From Streptosporangiaceae bacterium (lineage in GTDB: Bacteria > Actinomycetota > Actinomycetes > Streptosporangiales > Streptosporangiaceae), in NCBI GenBank assembly GCA_030045295.1, contig JASIGD010000491.1, positions 1-14,989 of the forward strand: DNA of 14,989 nucleotides, read 5' to 3'. This document shows, in pieces, positions 1-7,476 of this stretch. Each line of letters starts with the position of its first letter. The first letter of the stretch is position 1. The notes beneath the pieces are model-generated. The model did not search any database and was not told the DNA's origin. It saw only the letters and a list, made by a program, of their open reading frames with translations. The position numbers and the translations under genes are program-made.

Positions 1-636
1 GCTGGCGGGCAGCGCGTCGGCGACCCCGCTGACCGTCCCGCGGAGCCGGGCCACCCCCTTCTCGGCGTCACCGGGCCGCGGTCCCGCGACCCGGACCGAG
101 GTCGGGAACGCGCTCGCCGGCGGGGTCGCGAACGCGGCCGCCAGCGCGACGGTCAGGCTGCCGTCCGCCATCCGGCGCAGCAGGTCGGTCGCGGCCCGCG
201 CGGGGGTGAAGGGCGTCCCCGAGGAGGAGGCACTGTGCGGGGTGCCCTCGGGCTGGGCACCCGAGGCCACGCTGAGCAGGGCAGCGGTGGCGACGACGGC
301 GCTGCCGAGGAACGGAACCGGAGCGACGGAGCCGCCCAGCGCCTCCGCGGCGGAGGCTGCCTCGCGGTAGGAGGCGCCTGCACCGCCGTCGCGCTCGGGT
401 ATCAACAGCCCGGCACAGCCCAGGTCGGCGGCGACAGCCTGCCACAGGCTGTCGTCGTAGGTCTCGGGAGACTCGGTCCTGGCCAGCACCTTGTCCAGGC
501 TGGCGCGGTCGGCAAGCAGCGAGTTCAGGCTGTTAGCCAAGGCCCGTTCGGTATCTGAGTACAGCAGATCGGGGAGGTCCTCCGCCCCCGAAACAGCCCC
601 CGGCCGCTCGCTCACCTTGGCCGGTCCTTCACTCAT
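1..636 (-). CDS. Acyl-CoA dehydrogenase, N-terminal part (partial, runs off left edge)
   Basis: The first 212 codons of an acyl-CoA dehydrogenase, open to the window edge with no stop. Seen: the helical N-terminal domain, with LLYSDTERAL (24-33), the LLADR turn (40-44), WQAVAADLGCAGLLIPERDGGAG (65-87) and then the AAEALG helix (97-102), as in FadE-type enzymes. Residues about 126-148 are a Ser/Pro/Gly-rich stretch (GTPHSASSSGTPFTP) where family members usually have a short loop. The FAD-binding middle domain and any catalytic base lie outside the window. The ATG overlaps the stop of the upstream dehydrogenase as ATGA, so the two are translationally coupled. Known: actinobacteria have adjacent FadE pairs (for example FadE28-FadE29) that form mixed tetramers in steroid side-chain oxidation. 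Inferred: this is the partner subunit of the neighbouring enzyme. The family is fairly certain; the substrate is unknown. Confidence 0.85.
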   Translation of the reverse strand, partial: MSEGPAKVSERPGAVSGAEDLPDLLYSDTERALANSLNSLLADRASLDKVLARTESPETYDDSLWQAVAADLGCAGLLIPERDGGAGASYREAASAAEALGGSVAPVPFLGSAVVATAALLSVASGAQPEGTPHSASSSGTPFTPARAATDLLRRMADGSLTVALAAAFATPPASAFPTSVRVAGPRPGDAEKGVARLRGTVSGVADALPAS

Positions 637-1856
637 CGGGGCAGGTCCTTCCACGGCACGTCCTTGTCGACGCGGGGCTCGGGCGGCAGGCCGAGCACGC
701 GCTCGGCGATGATGTTGCGCAAGATCTCCGACGTGCCCCCCTCGATGGAGTTGGCGCGGGCGCGCAGGTACCGGTAGCCGGGACCGCGACCGAAGAAGTT
801 GGAGTGTTCGGGACGGCGCATGGTCCAGTCGTCGTAACGCAGGCCGTCACCCGCGGAAAGCTCCATTTCCAACCCGGAGATGTCCTGGTTGAGCCGGGCG
901 AAGACCAGCTTGGCGGCCGAGCCCTCGGGCCCGGGCTGGCCCGCGGCCAGCTGCTGGCGCAACCGCGCCCCCGCCAGCCGGGCCACCTCGGCCTCGGTCC
1001 ACAGCCGCAGCAGACGGTCCTGCAACCCCGGCGTGCGCAGCTCGGGGCGGGACCGCCAGGTGGCGACGGCCGGGCCGATCATGCCGCTTTCCCGCGGTGC
1101 CGCGCGGGAGGCGCCGATGTTTACCCGCTCGCTCATCAAGGTGGCGGTGGCCACCTTCCAGCCCTCACCGACCGGGCCGATCCGGTCCGCGTCGGGGATC
1201 CGCACGTCGGTCAGGAACACCTCGTTGAACTCGGCCTCGCCGGTGATCTGCCGCAGCGGGCGGACTTCGACGCCGGGCGCCTTCATGTCGACGGCGAAGT
1301 ACGTGAGCCCGGCGTGTTTCGGCACGTCCGGGTCGGTGCGCGTGACCAGCAGGCCGCGCCGGGCCTGGTGTGCCTGGGACGTCCACACCTTCTGCCCGGA
1401 GACCACCCAGTCCCCACCCCCCACCCGCCTCCCCATTCCCCCTTCACTTTCCCCGTTCACTTTGACCGCCCGGGTGGCCAGCGCGGCCAGGTCGCTGCCC
1501 GCGCCCGGTTCACTGAACAGCTGGCACCAGACTTCCCGGCCCGTCCAGAGCTCGCGCAGCCATCGCTTTTGCTGCTCGTCGGTGCCGTACGCGAGAATGG
1601 TCGGCGCGGCCATGCCCAGGCCGATGGCGTTCCGCTCAGCGTTGTGACCCGGGGAGCCGACCGCCGCGAACTCGGCGTCGACGACCTGCTGCAGGGAGCG
1701 CGACAGGCCGAGCCCGCCCAATCCCTGCGGGTAGTGCACCCAGGCCAGGCCCGCGTCGAACCGGGCGTTGAGGAATTCCTGCTTCGGCATGTCCCGCGGG
1801 TCGTGCTCGGCCAGGAACGCGAGCACCCGCTCGCGGAGCTCTTCCGGAGTTAGCAC
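633..1856 (-). CDS. Acyl-CoA dehydrogenase (FadE29-like) with G-rich insertion
   Basis: Flavoprotein of 407 aa that introduces the alpha,beta double bond into an acyl-CoA. Seen: N-terminal helices; the signature CQLFSEPGAGSDLA (111-124); the WVVSGQKVWTS strand (150-160); and the C-terminal motif NSIEGGTSEILRNIIAERVLGLP (369-391), in which Glu372 sits at the usual catalytic-base position. The GTG start lies 7 nt after AAGGA, 27 bp beyond the SDR stop. It overlaps the next dehydrogenase by ATGA, suggesting a heteromeric alpha/beta acyl-CoA dehydrogenase. Odd: residues about 131-148 (KVNGESEGGMGRRVGGG) expand what is normally a 3-5 residue beta-turn. The underlying DNA is a purine-only-like G-rich tract with a 13-nt tandem repeat, quite unlike the rest of the gene. 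The reading frame stays intact. Close relatives are FadE29/ChsE2-type proteins; the exact substrate cannot be read from sequence. Confidence 0.93.
   Translation of the reverse strand: MLTPEELRERVLAFLAEHDPRDMPKQEFLNARFDAGLAWVHYPQGLGGLGLSRSLQQVVDAEFAAVGSPGHNAERNAIGLGMAAPTILAYGTDEQQKRWLRELWTGREVWCQLFSEPGAGSDLAALATRAVKVNGESEGGMGRRVGGGDWVVSGQKVWTSQAHQARRGLLVTRTDPDVPKHAGLTYFAVDMKAPGVEVRPLRQITGEAEFNEVFLTDVRIPDADRIGPVGEGWKVATATLMSERVNIGASRAAPRESGMIGPAVATWRSRPELRTPGLQDRLLRLWTEAEVARLAGARLRQQLAAGQPGPEGSAAKLVFARLNQDISGLEMELSAGDGLRYDDWTMRRPEHSNFFGRGPGYRYLRARANSIEGGTSEILRNIIAERVLGLPPEPRVDKDVPWKDLPR
1407..1463 (-). repeat. G-quadruplex-prone tract with 13-nt tandem repeat inside the dehydrogenase
   Basis: Six runs of C on the plus strand (1412-1415, 1417-1422, 1424-1426, 1431-1434, 1438-1442, 1451-1454) are G runs on the coding strand and in the mRNA. 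The inner five are separated by loops of 3, 4, 1 and 1 nt, which meets the classical G-quadruplex pattern. On the coding strand its 5' end is two adjacent 13-nt units, AAAGTGAACGGGG and AAAGTGAAGGGGG (1463-1451 and 1450-1438), identical at 12 of 13 positions. It encodes the extra loop at residues 131-148 of the host enzyme and keeps frame. Confidence 0.75.
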
Positions 1857-1883
1857 GATGCCTTCCTTTGCACGGTGTCTTGG

Positions 1884-2636
1884 TTAGTTGAGCGGGCCGC
1901 CGGCCACGTAGATGACCTGGCCCGAGACGAAGCCGGCGCCCTCGCTGACCAGGAAGGAAATGGTGTCCGCGACGTCGGCGGGCTGCCCGACCCGGCGTAC
2001 CGGGATGCGCGCGGCGGCGGCGTGCTGGAAGTCCTCGAAGGACACGCCGACGCGAGCGGCCGTGGCGGCGGTCATGTCGGTGACGATGAACCCGGGCGCG
2101 ACCGCGTTCGCGGTGATCCCGAACTGCCCCAGTTCGATGGCCAGCGTCTTGGTGAGCCCCTGCATACCTGCCTTGGCGGCGGAATAGTTGACCTGACCGC
2201 GGTTGCCGAGCGCGGACGACGACGACAGGTTGACGATCCGCCCGTAACGCTGCTCGACCATGTACTTCTGCGTGGCCCGGCACATCAGGAACGCGCCGCG
2301 CAGGTGCACGCCGAGCACCGTGTCCCAGTCGTCGTCGGTCATCTTGAACAGCAGGTTGTCGCGGATCACGCCGGCGTTGTTGACGAGCACCGTGGGCTCG
2401 CCGAGTTCGGCGGCGACCAGGCCGACCGCGGCCTCGACCTGATCGGTCTTGCTGACGTCGGCACCGACCGCGAGCGCGCGCCCGCCGGCGTCGGCGATCT
2501 CCTTCACGGTCCCCGCGCACGCGGCCTCGTCCAGGTCGAGCACGGCCACGGCCATCCCGTCCGCGGCTAGCCTGCGCGCCGTCGCGGCGCCGATGCCGCG
2601 GGCCGAGCCGGTCACGATCGCGACTCTTGGTGTCAC
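1884..2636 (-). CDS. SDR-family 3-hydroxyacyl-CoA dehydrogenase/reductase (FabG/MFE-2-like)
   Basis: NAD(P)-dependent short-chain dehydrogenase of 250 aa, the usual classical-SDR length. Seen: cofactor loop TGSARGIG (9-16), acidic D34/D36 after strand 2 (favouring NAD), NNAG (86-89), the catalytic Ser in SSSS (138-141), and YSAAK with Tyr151 and Lys155; PGFIVTDM (181-188) is the usual loop after strand 6. The position normally held by the fourth tetrad residue Asn is His111 (VHLRG), as in the (3R)-hydroxyacyl-CoA dehydrogenase part of peroxisomal multifunctional enzyme 2. The start is GTG with GAGGAG 8 nt upstream; an open frame continues upstream, but that part is antisense-like shadow of the previous gene. 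It sits between dehydrogenases in one operon, so oxidation of the hydroxyacyl-CoA formed after hydration is the likely role. A reductive FabG role is possible but less likely here. Confidence 0.9.
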   Translation of the reverse strand: MTPRVAIVTGSARGIGAATARRLAADGMAVAVLDLDEAACAGTVKEIADAGGRALAVGADVSKTDQVEAAVGLVAAELGEPTVLVNNAGVIRDNLLFKMTDDDWDTVLGVHLRGAFLMCRATQKYMVEQRYGRIVNLSSSSALGNRGQVNYSAAKAGMQGLTKTLAIELGQFGITANAVAPGFIVTDMTAATAARVGVSFEDFQHAAAARIPVRRVGQPADVADTISFLVSEGAGFVSGQVIYVAGGPLN

Positions 2637-2689
2637 TGGGTGTCTCCTCTTTGATTTTATTCTGAACGGGCCGTGGTGCCCGTGGCCGG

Positions 2690-3961
2690 TTAATACTTCC
2701 TGAGCTCGCGGCGGGCGAGTGACCGCTTGTGCACCTCGTCGGGGCCGTCGGCAAACCTGAGCGAGCGCGCCCCCGCCCACATCTGCGCCAGCGGGAAGTC
2801 CTGGCTGACCCCGCCCGCGCCGTGGACCTGGATCGCCTTGTCGATCACCCATTCCGCCATCGCCGGGGTCACGATCTTGATCGCCTGGATCTCCGTATGC
2901 GCGCCCTTGTTGCCCACGGTGTCCATCAGCCAGGCCGTCTTGAGCACGAGCAGCCGGGCCTGCTCGATCCTGACCCTGGACTCGGCGATCCAGTCCTGGA
3001 CCACGCCCTGCTCGGCCAGGGGCTGGCCGAACGTCGCCCGGGCCAGAGCCCGTTCGCACATCAGCTTGAGCGCGCGCTCGGCGGCGCCGATCATGCGCAT
3101 GCAATGGTGAATGCGGCCGGGGCCCAGCCGCGCCTGCGCGATCGCGAAGCCCTCGCCCGGGCCGGCCACAATGTTCTGCCTTGGCACCCTGACCTGATCG
3201 AACTCGATCTCGGCGTGGCCGCCGTGCGTCCCGTCGGTGTAGCCGAATACGTGCATCCCGCGTTCGATGCTGACCCCGGGCGTGTCACGGGGGACCAGGA
3301 TCATGGAGTGCTTCTTGTGGCTGTCGGTGGCCTCGGCGGTGACGCCCATCACGATGAGGATCTTGCAGTCCGAGCTCATCGCGCCGGAGGACCACCACTT
3401 GCGGCCGTTGATCACGTAGTCGTCGCCGTCCGGTGTGATCGTGGTGGCGATGTTCGACGCGTCGCTGGAGGCCACGGCGGGCTCGGTCATGCAGAACGCC
3501 GACCTGATCGCCCCGTCGAGCAGCGGGCGGAGCCAGCGTTCCTGCTGTTCTGGCGAGCCGAACTCGGCCAGCACCTCCATGTTGCCGGTATCGGGCGCGG
3601 CGCAGTTCAGTGCCTCCGGTGCGAGCGCGATATTCCAGCCGGTGATCTCGGCCAGCGGCGCGTACTGCAGGTTCGTCAGCGGCGGATCGGGCAGCAGGGA
3701 GTCGGCCGCTCCGCTGGCTGCCTCCCATTTGCGGACCGCTTCGGCCGACTTCCCGGTCAGGAACAGGTTCCACAGCCCGCGGCGGCGCGCTTCGGCCTTC
3801 AGTTCCGCGGTGACGGGCGCCCGCTCCCAGGGGCGGCCGCTCCTGGCGGCCGCCTCGGCCTGCTCCCTGAAGACCGGCTCGGCCGGGTAGACGTGCTCCT
3901 GCATGAACGCCAGCAGCCGTTCACGGAGTTCGCGCGTCCTGTCGTCGTATCCGAAGTCCAT
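2690..3961 (-). CDS. ACAD10/11-like acyl-CoA dehydrogenase
   Basis: Acyl-CoA dehydrogenase of 423 aa, first gene of the operon. Seen: N-terminal helices with EHVYPAEPVF (22-31); FCMTEPAVASSDASN (156-170), the FAD/substrate signature in its ACAD11 form; INGRKWWSSGA (184-194); ARATFGQPL (307-315); QVHGAGGVSQDFPLA (378-392); and the C-terminal motif FADGPDEVHKRSLARRELRKY (403-423). In this subfamily Asp404 takes the place where most acyl-CoA dehydrogenases have the catalytic Glu. The ATG at 3961 is chosen because GGGAGG lies 9 nt upstream; an in-frame TTG at 3970 would be too close to that site. The SDR begins 53 bp downstream. Mammalian ACAD10/11 are linked to 4-hydroxyacyl-CoA handling and carry a fused kinase-like domain. 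No such kinase gene is visible next door, so the substrate here remains open. Confidence 0.92.
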   Translation of the reverse strand: MDFGYDDRTRELRERLLAFMQEHVYPAEPVFREQAEAAARSGRPWERAPVTAELKAEARRRGLWNLFLTGKSAEAVRKWEAASGAADSLLPDPPLTNLQYAPLAEITGWNIALAPEALNCAAPDTGNMEVLAEFGSPEQQERWLRPLLDGAIRSAFCMTEPAVASSDASNIATTITPDGDDYVINGRKWWSSGAMSSDCKILIVMGVTAEATDSHKKHSMILVPRDTPGVSIERGMHVFGYTDGTHGGHAEIEFDQVRVPRQNIVAGPGEGFAIAQARLGPGRIHHCMRMIGAAERALKLMCERALARATFGQPLAEQGVVQDWIAESRVRIEQARLLVLKTAWLMDTVGNKGAHTEIQAIKIVTPAMAEWVIDKAIQVHGAGGVSQDFPLAQMWAGARSLRFADGPDEVHKRSLARRELRKY

Positions 3962-3990
3962 GGCGCACAACCTCCCGTTGGGTCGCGCCC

Positions 3991-4010
3991 AGCCTATCTA
4001 CTCGCTAGTA
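3991..4010 (-). promoter_or_regulatory. Putative operon promoter with TACT-N4-AGTA operator
   Basis: In the 90-bp gap before the acyl-CoA operon, the minus strand carries TAGGCT (3996-3991), an actinobacterial TANNNT -10 about 30 nt before the ATG. Immediately upstream is the dyad TACTCGCTAGTA (3999-4010), perfect in its outer 4-bp arms and placed in the -10/-35 spacer, where a TetR-type repressor could block transcription. No convincing -35 is seen. No regulator gene for it lies in the window. The same 9-mer AGATAGGCT also precedes the DUF2079 gene. Confidence 0.4.
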
Positions 4011-4051
4011 AGCCCACCACTACGACCGGACGGCGGGCCGACGCTCGAGGG

Positions 4052-5638
4052 TCAGCGGGTCAGGCGGAAGACGTAGACGTCGCCGGACTCGAATACCTGG
4101 GTGTACGTGTGGTGGGGGTAGAGGCCGGCGATGAAGGCGGGGACGTTCGCGATCGCGGGGCTGTAATCACTGTCGAGGCCGTCGAACACGATGTACTGCG
4201 TCCTGGGGTTGCCGGGGTTGCCGATCCAGAAGGTGTCGGTACGCGCGGCCAGCGGGGCCAGCAGATCCAGCGTGGTCTGGACGGTGGCGCCGTCGGGCAC
4301 CTTGGCCATGGCCGCCTCCGCCGCCGCGACGTGCGGGCTGATGCTGTAGGTCTGCGCGTTCCACAGTTTGCTGAGCGGGAACTGGAACGCGAGCGGGACG
4401 GCGATCGCCAGCATCATGGCGGCGCCGTAGCGCCGCAGGCCGGCCAGGGCCGCGCGGCGTAGCCCCTGGCGTCCGCTCGCCCAGCCCTCCGGTCCGGTCG
4501 AGGTGGCATCGGCGTCCATCTCGGCCCCGATCCTGGCCAGGGCGTCGACGGCCGCGATGAACAGGATCGGCATCACGGTGGCGTCGTAGTGCCAGTACGT
4601 TCCCCAGAAACTGCTGTCCGTGGACGTGAAGCGGAGCAGCAGGCTCGGCACGGCGATCAGCGCCACCGGCGAGCCGAGCGCGAGGAACGCCGTGGGCAAC
4701 AGCAAGAAGACGACGGTCTGCAGCTTGACCGGCCACGCGTGGAGGACCTGTCCTACCAGGCCAGCGGCCGTGAGGTGCCCGCCCGGCGCCAGGACCCCGC
4801 CGTCGCTCCAGTACAGGTAGTGGTGGGCCGGGTTGAAGTGCGGGATGATCACGGCGATGGCCAGGAACGACCAGGCGAAGCCCCAGGCGATGAGGAATAC
4901 CCCGGCCGCCGCCTGGCCGCGGCCGTCCGACGCCTTGGCGCGCAGGCCGGCGATGACCAGGTAGAGCCCGATGGCGGCCACCGTGAAACCCTGGTCCTCC
5001 TTGACGAAGACCAGGGGAACCGCCCACCAGACCGCGGCCCTGGTGTGCCCGCGGACCAGCGCGGACAGCGAGAAGGCCAGCAGCGGAACCGCGAACGCGA
5101 TCTCGTGGAAGTCGAACTGGGCCAGTTGCTGCAGGCCCCAGGAGAACCCGTACGCGACCGCGATCGCGCGGCCCGGGCCGACGCCCAGCTTCTCGCGGGC
5201 GACCTGGCTGACGGGGAACACCGAAACCGCGGCCAGCAGCGCCTGGGCGACGAGCAACGTCGCTGACGAGGGAAAGACCCGGAAGAACGGGGCCAGGACC
5301 GCGACGATCACCTGGAAGTGATCGCCGAGCAGGTTGAAGCCGGCCGCCCTGATGTCCACGATCGGCGCGTGCAGGTGGGCGTACTGCTTGACGTACTCGG
5401 TGTAGATGCCGAGATCCCACGACGACGGGTTGAGCTGGAGCAGCCGGAACAGCGAGATGACGGCGTACGCGGCGAAGGCAGTGACCGCGATCGCCCAGGT
5501 GAACGGGTCGGTGTAAACGCTGGGGGGTTCTTTTCGCGGCGCAGCAGGCCGCGGCACCGCACCCGCCTTGGCCGGCGGCGCTTGAGTCTCGGGCAGGACC
5601 GGCTCGGCACCAGACCGCGCCCGCTGCTCCTCCAGCAT
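4052..5638 (-). CDS. DUF2079 family polytopic membrane protein
   Basis: Integral membrane protein of 528 aa belonging to DUF2079, a family of unknown function common in actinobacteria. Seen: a Pro/Ala/Glu-rich cytoplasmic-looking tail (1-40), then many hydrophobic segments. The family landmarks are SWDLGIYTEY (73-82), GDHFQ (105-109), AQFDFHEIAFAVPL (173-186) and FVKEDQGF (211-218), all with conserved acidic or histidine residues between membrane segments. The layout resembles GT-C type membrane glycosyltransferases, but no activity has been shown to my knowledge and I assign none. Upstream, TAGGCT lies exactly 7 nt before the ATG and there is no Shine-Dalgarno, so the mRNA is probably leaderless. 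It stands alone between a hairpin after the ABC genes and the promoter of the acyl-CoA operon. Confidence 0.85.
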   Translation of the reverse strand: MLEEQRARSGAEPVLPETQAPPAKAGAVPRPAAPRKEPPSVYTDPFTWAIAVTAFAAYAVISLFRLLQLNPSSWDLGIYTEYVKQYAHLHAPIVDIRAAGFNLLGDHFQVIVAVLAPFFRVFPSSATLLVAQALLAAVSVFPVSQVAREKLGVGPGRAIAVAYGFSWGLQQLAQFDFHEIAFAVPLLAFSLSALVRGHTRAAVWWAVPLVFVKEDQGFTVAAIGLYLVIAGLRAKASDGRGQAAAGVFLIAWGFAWSFLAIAVIIPHFNPAHHYLYWSDGGVLAPGGHLTAAGLVGQVLHAWPVKLQTVVFLLLPTAFLALGSPVALIAVPSLLLRFTSTDSSFWGTYWHYDATVMPILFIAAVDALARIGAEMDADATSTGPEGWASGRQGLRRAALAGLRRYGAAMMLAIAVPLAFQFPLSKLWNAQTYSISPHVAAAEAAMAKVPDGATVQTTLDLLAPLAARTDTFWIGNPGNPRTQYIVFDGLDSDYSPAIANVPAFIAGLYPHHTYTQVFESGDVYVFRLTR

Positions 5639-5645
5639 CTCGGGC

Positions 5646-5651
5646 AGCCTA
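5646..5651 (-). promoter_or_regulatory. -10 element giving a leaderless DUF2079 transcript
   Basis: TAGGCT on the minus strand ends 7 nt before the A of the ATG at 5638, the distance expected between a -10 hexamer and the transcription start, and no ribosome-binding site precedes the ATG. The -35 is weak. Confidence 0.45.
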
Positions 5652-5676
5652 TCTGTTCTGGGAGCCGCGGGAAATA

Positions 5677-5700
5677 GGGCCAGGATGCGCCCTCTGGCCC
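5677..5700 (-). terminator. Hairpin after the ABC exporter operon
   Basis: Perfect 7-bp stem GGGCCAG / CTGGCCC with a 10-nt loop, located 22 bp past the last permease stop in the minus direction and followed by TATTTCC. It has no long U tract, as is common in high-GC actinobacteria. It would separate the exporter operon from the DUF2079 promoter. Confidence 0.5.
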
Positions 5701-5722
5701 GGTTCCGGCCCGGCGCGGCAGG

Positions 5723-6604
5723 TCAGACGAGCAGCAGCTTGCCGATCCGGCGACCGGATGCGTAGAGGCCAGCGAGCCCGAGCACGCCCAGGTACGCCGC
5801 CCGCCAGATCAGCTCGGGGCCGACCACGCCCAGCGTCAGGTCACGCAGCAGCACCACGCCCTGGTAGAGCGGCGTCCACTCGATCACCACCTGCAGCGGC
5901 CGCGGATAGACGCTGAGCGGGTAGAACGTCGCGGAGAACAGGAACAGCGGCATGCTGGCCAGGATGACGTAGTCGAAGTCCTGCCAGCTCCTCATGTACG
6001 TGGTGCCGGTCATGCCGATGGCGGCGAACGCGAAGCCGATCAGCACCGCCACCGGGACGTTCAGCACCGCCCACGGCGAGTGGACCAGGCCCAGCGCCAG
6101 CATGACCAGCGTGAACGCGATGGCGTAGATGGTGCCGCGAAGCAGCGCCCAGCCGATCTCGCCGAGCGCGACCTGGGCGGGCCGCATCGGGGTGGCCAGG
6201 ACGGCGTCGTACAGCTTGGCGTACTTCAGCCGGAAGAAGATGTTGAACGTCGAGTCGTACATCGCGCCGTTCATCGATGACACGGCCAGCAGGCCGGGCG
6301 CGACGAAATCGCGGTACGGGATGGGCTGCCCGCCGGGGCCCGGCACCTTCCCGACCAGCACGCCCAGGCCCAGCCCCACCGAAAGCAGGTAGAACAGCGG
6401 CTCGAAGACGCCGGACACGAATACGAGCCAGGCGTGCCGGTAGACGCGGGCGTGCCGCTCGATCAGGCGCAGGCTGCCGGGATCGCCGCGGAAGGGCCCC
6501 GCCGACCGCATGCCCTCGCGGGGGGGCCGGGACGGGTCGCTCCCCCGGGCCAGCCGCCTCAGCCGCCCGGTGGGCGGGAGCATCCGCAGCGAGGCGCTAG
6601 ACAT
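5723..6604 (-). CDS. ABC-2 type permease, NodJ-like (second permease)
   Basis: Membrane subunit of 293 aa of an exporter of the NodI/NodJ or DrrA/DrrB kind. Seen: a long charged N-terminal tail (1-45, rich in Arg/Pro/Gly), then about six membrane segments: EPLFYLLSVGLGLGVLVG (68-85), 102-120, 155-175, 177-200, 211-232 and 268-285. The segment LFLFSATFYPLSVYP (220-234) matches the ABC-2 family motif before the fifth helix. The ATG at 6604 has AGGAAGG 6 nt upstream, and the stop codon of the first permease overlaps that site, an 11-nt gap that implies coupling. It is clearly homologous to the preceding permease (shared PLFYL...GLG.LV), so the two probably form a heterodimer. The N-terminal tail is GC-extreme and contains a run of seven G on the plus strand. 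The exported substrate is unknown. Confidence 0.9.
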   Translation of the reverse strand: MSSASLRMLPPTGRLRRLARGSDPSRPPREGMRSAGPFRGDPGSLRLIERHARVYRHAWLVFVSGVFEPLFYLLSVGLGLGVLVGKVPGPGGQPIPYRDFVAPGLLAVSSMNGAMYDSTFNIFFRLKYAKLYDAVLATPMRPAQVALGEIGWALLRGTIYAIAFTLVMLALGLVHSPWAVLNVPVAVLIGFAFAAIGMTGTTYMRSWQDFDYVILASMPLFLFSATFYPLSVYPRPLQVVIEWTPLYQGVVLLRDLTLGVVGPELIWRAAYLGVLGLAGLYASGRRIGKLLLV

Positions 6605-6615
6605 GGTCTGCCTTC

Positions 6616-7476
6616 CTAGACACAGAGGCGCCTGCGGTAGGTACGGGCTCCGGCCCAGACGCCGACGATCGCGAGCGCCGCCAGGTAGGCGACGTCGACC
6701 AGCGCCTGGACCGGATCGACGTGGCCGAGGCTGAGCGCGCGGCACAGCGCCACGCCGTGCCACAGCGGCGTCGCGTAGGCGAGCAACCGCAGCCAGCCGG
6801 GCAGCTGGGAGATCGGGAAGAACGTGCCCGAGAACAAAAGCAACGGCATCATGCCGAACCTGAACATGTAGGCGAAAGAGTTCTCGTTCTTCACCGTGAC
6901 CGCCCAGGCCGCGACCGGGGCGGCGAACGCCAGCCCGGTAAGCACGGCAACCGGCCAGGCCAGGACCACCCACCCGGACTGGGCGGCCCCGAATATCCAC
7001 ATGAACACGGTGAAGATGGCGGCGTTCATGGCGATCCGCATGGTCATGAACATCAGGTGACCGCGGAAAAGGTCGGCGGGCCGCAGCGGCGAGGCCTGCG
7101 CCCCGATGTAGATCTTGTTCCACTTGACCGAGCCGAACACGGGGTAGCTCGCCTCCGCCATCGCGGTGTTCATCGCGCCGGAGGCCAGGATGGCCGGGGC
7201 CACGAAGGCCAGGTAGCCCACGCCGCCGAGACTCGCCGTGCCGTGGGCGTCGACGAGCGAGCCGAGGCCGAAGCCCATCGCGCCGAGGTAGAACAGCGGG
7301 CCGAGCACGCTGGACCAGATACTCGAGCGCCAGATCCGCCGGTAGACGGTCAGCCAGCAGCGGAACGCGCGGAAAGACAGGGCTACGTTCCGGCGGGCGA
7401 CCCCCCGAAGACCCGCCGCACGCGGGGATGGCCCGGCCCCCCGTTCCGCCCCGGACCTCCGTACCTCCCCGACCAT
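6616..7476 (-). CDS. ABC-2 type permease, NodJ-like (first permease)
   Basis: Membrane subunit of 286 aa. Seen: a basic, Gly/Arg/Ala-rich N-terminus (1-30) that is probably cytoplasmic, an amphipathic stretch (31-50), then membrane segments beginning with LGPLFYLGAMGFGLGSLVD (58-76) and further ones near 90-108, 145-163, 169-194, 205-222 and 258-277. LLLFSGTFFPISQLP (212-226) is the family motif. The ATG overlaps the ATPase stop by one base (TGATG), with GGAGG 4 nt before, so it is translated by coupling. A cytoplasmic loop SVKWNKIYIGAQASPLRPAD (116-135) corresponds to RLKYAKLYDAVLATPMRPAQ in the second permease, the coupling region that contacts the ATPase in such exporters (family knowledge). 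Confidence 0.9.
   Translation of the reverse strand: MVGEVRRSGAERGAGPSPRAAGLRGVARRNVALSFRAFRCWLTVYRRIWRSSIWSSVLGPLFYLGAMGFGLGSLVDAHGTASLGGVGYLAFVAPAILASGAMNTAMAEASYPVFGSVKWNKIYIGAQASPLRPADLFRGHLMFMTMRIAMNAAIFTVFMWIFGAAQSGWVVLAWPVAVLTGLAFAAPVAAWAVTVKNENSFAYMFRFGMMPLLLFSGTFFPISQLPGWLRLLAYATPLWHGVALCRALSLGHVDPVQALVDVAYLAALAIVGVWAGARTYRRRLCV

Noticed and set aside
68..445. 125-aa minus-strand frame within the first dehydrogenase
   Set aside because: Wrong frame; the frame starting at 636 encodes recognisable acyl-CoA dehydrogenase sequence to the window edge.
1407..1463. Frameshift or assembly error in the dehydrogenase
   Set aside because: Flanking conserved motifs are in the same frame and no stop is created, so an intact insertion is the simpler reading, though homopolymer errors cannot be excluded.
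2637..3104. Upstream extension of the SDR frame
   Set aside because: Overlaps the ACAD11-like gene in another frame; the GTG at 2636 has GAGGAG and begins exactly at the Rossmann fold.
3999..4010. KstR/KstR2 operator for steroid catabolism
   Set aside because: TACTCGCTAGTA does not match the published KstR or KstR2 consensus as I know them; kept only as a generic dyad.
2729..4462. 577-aa plus-strand open frame
   Set aside because: Antisense to the ACAD11-like and DUF2079 genes, no recognisable domain, His/Gly/Arg-biased composition.
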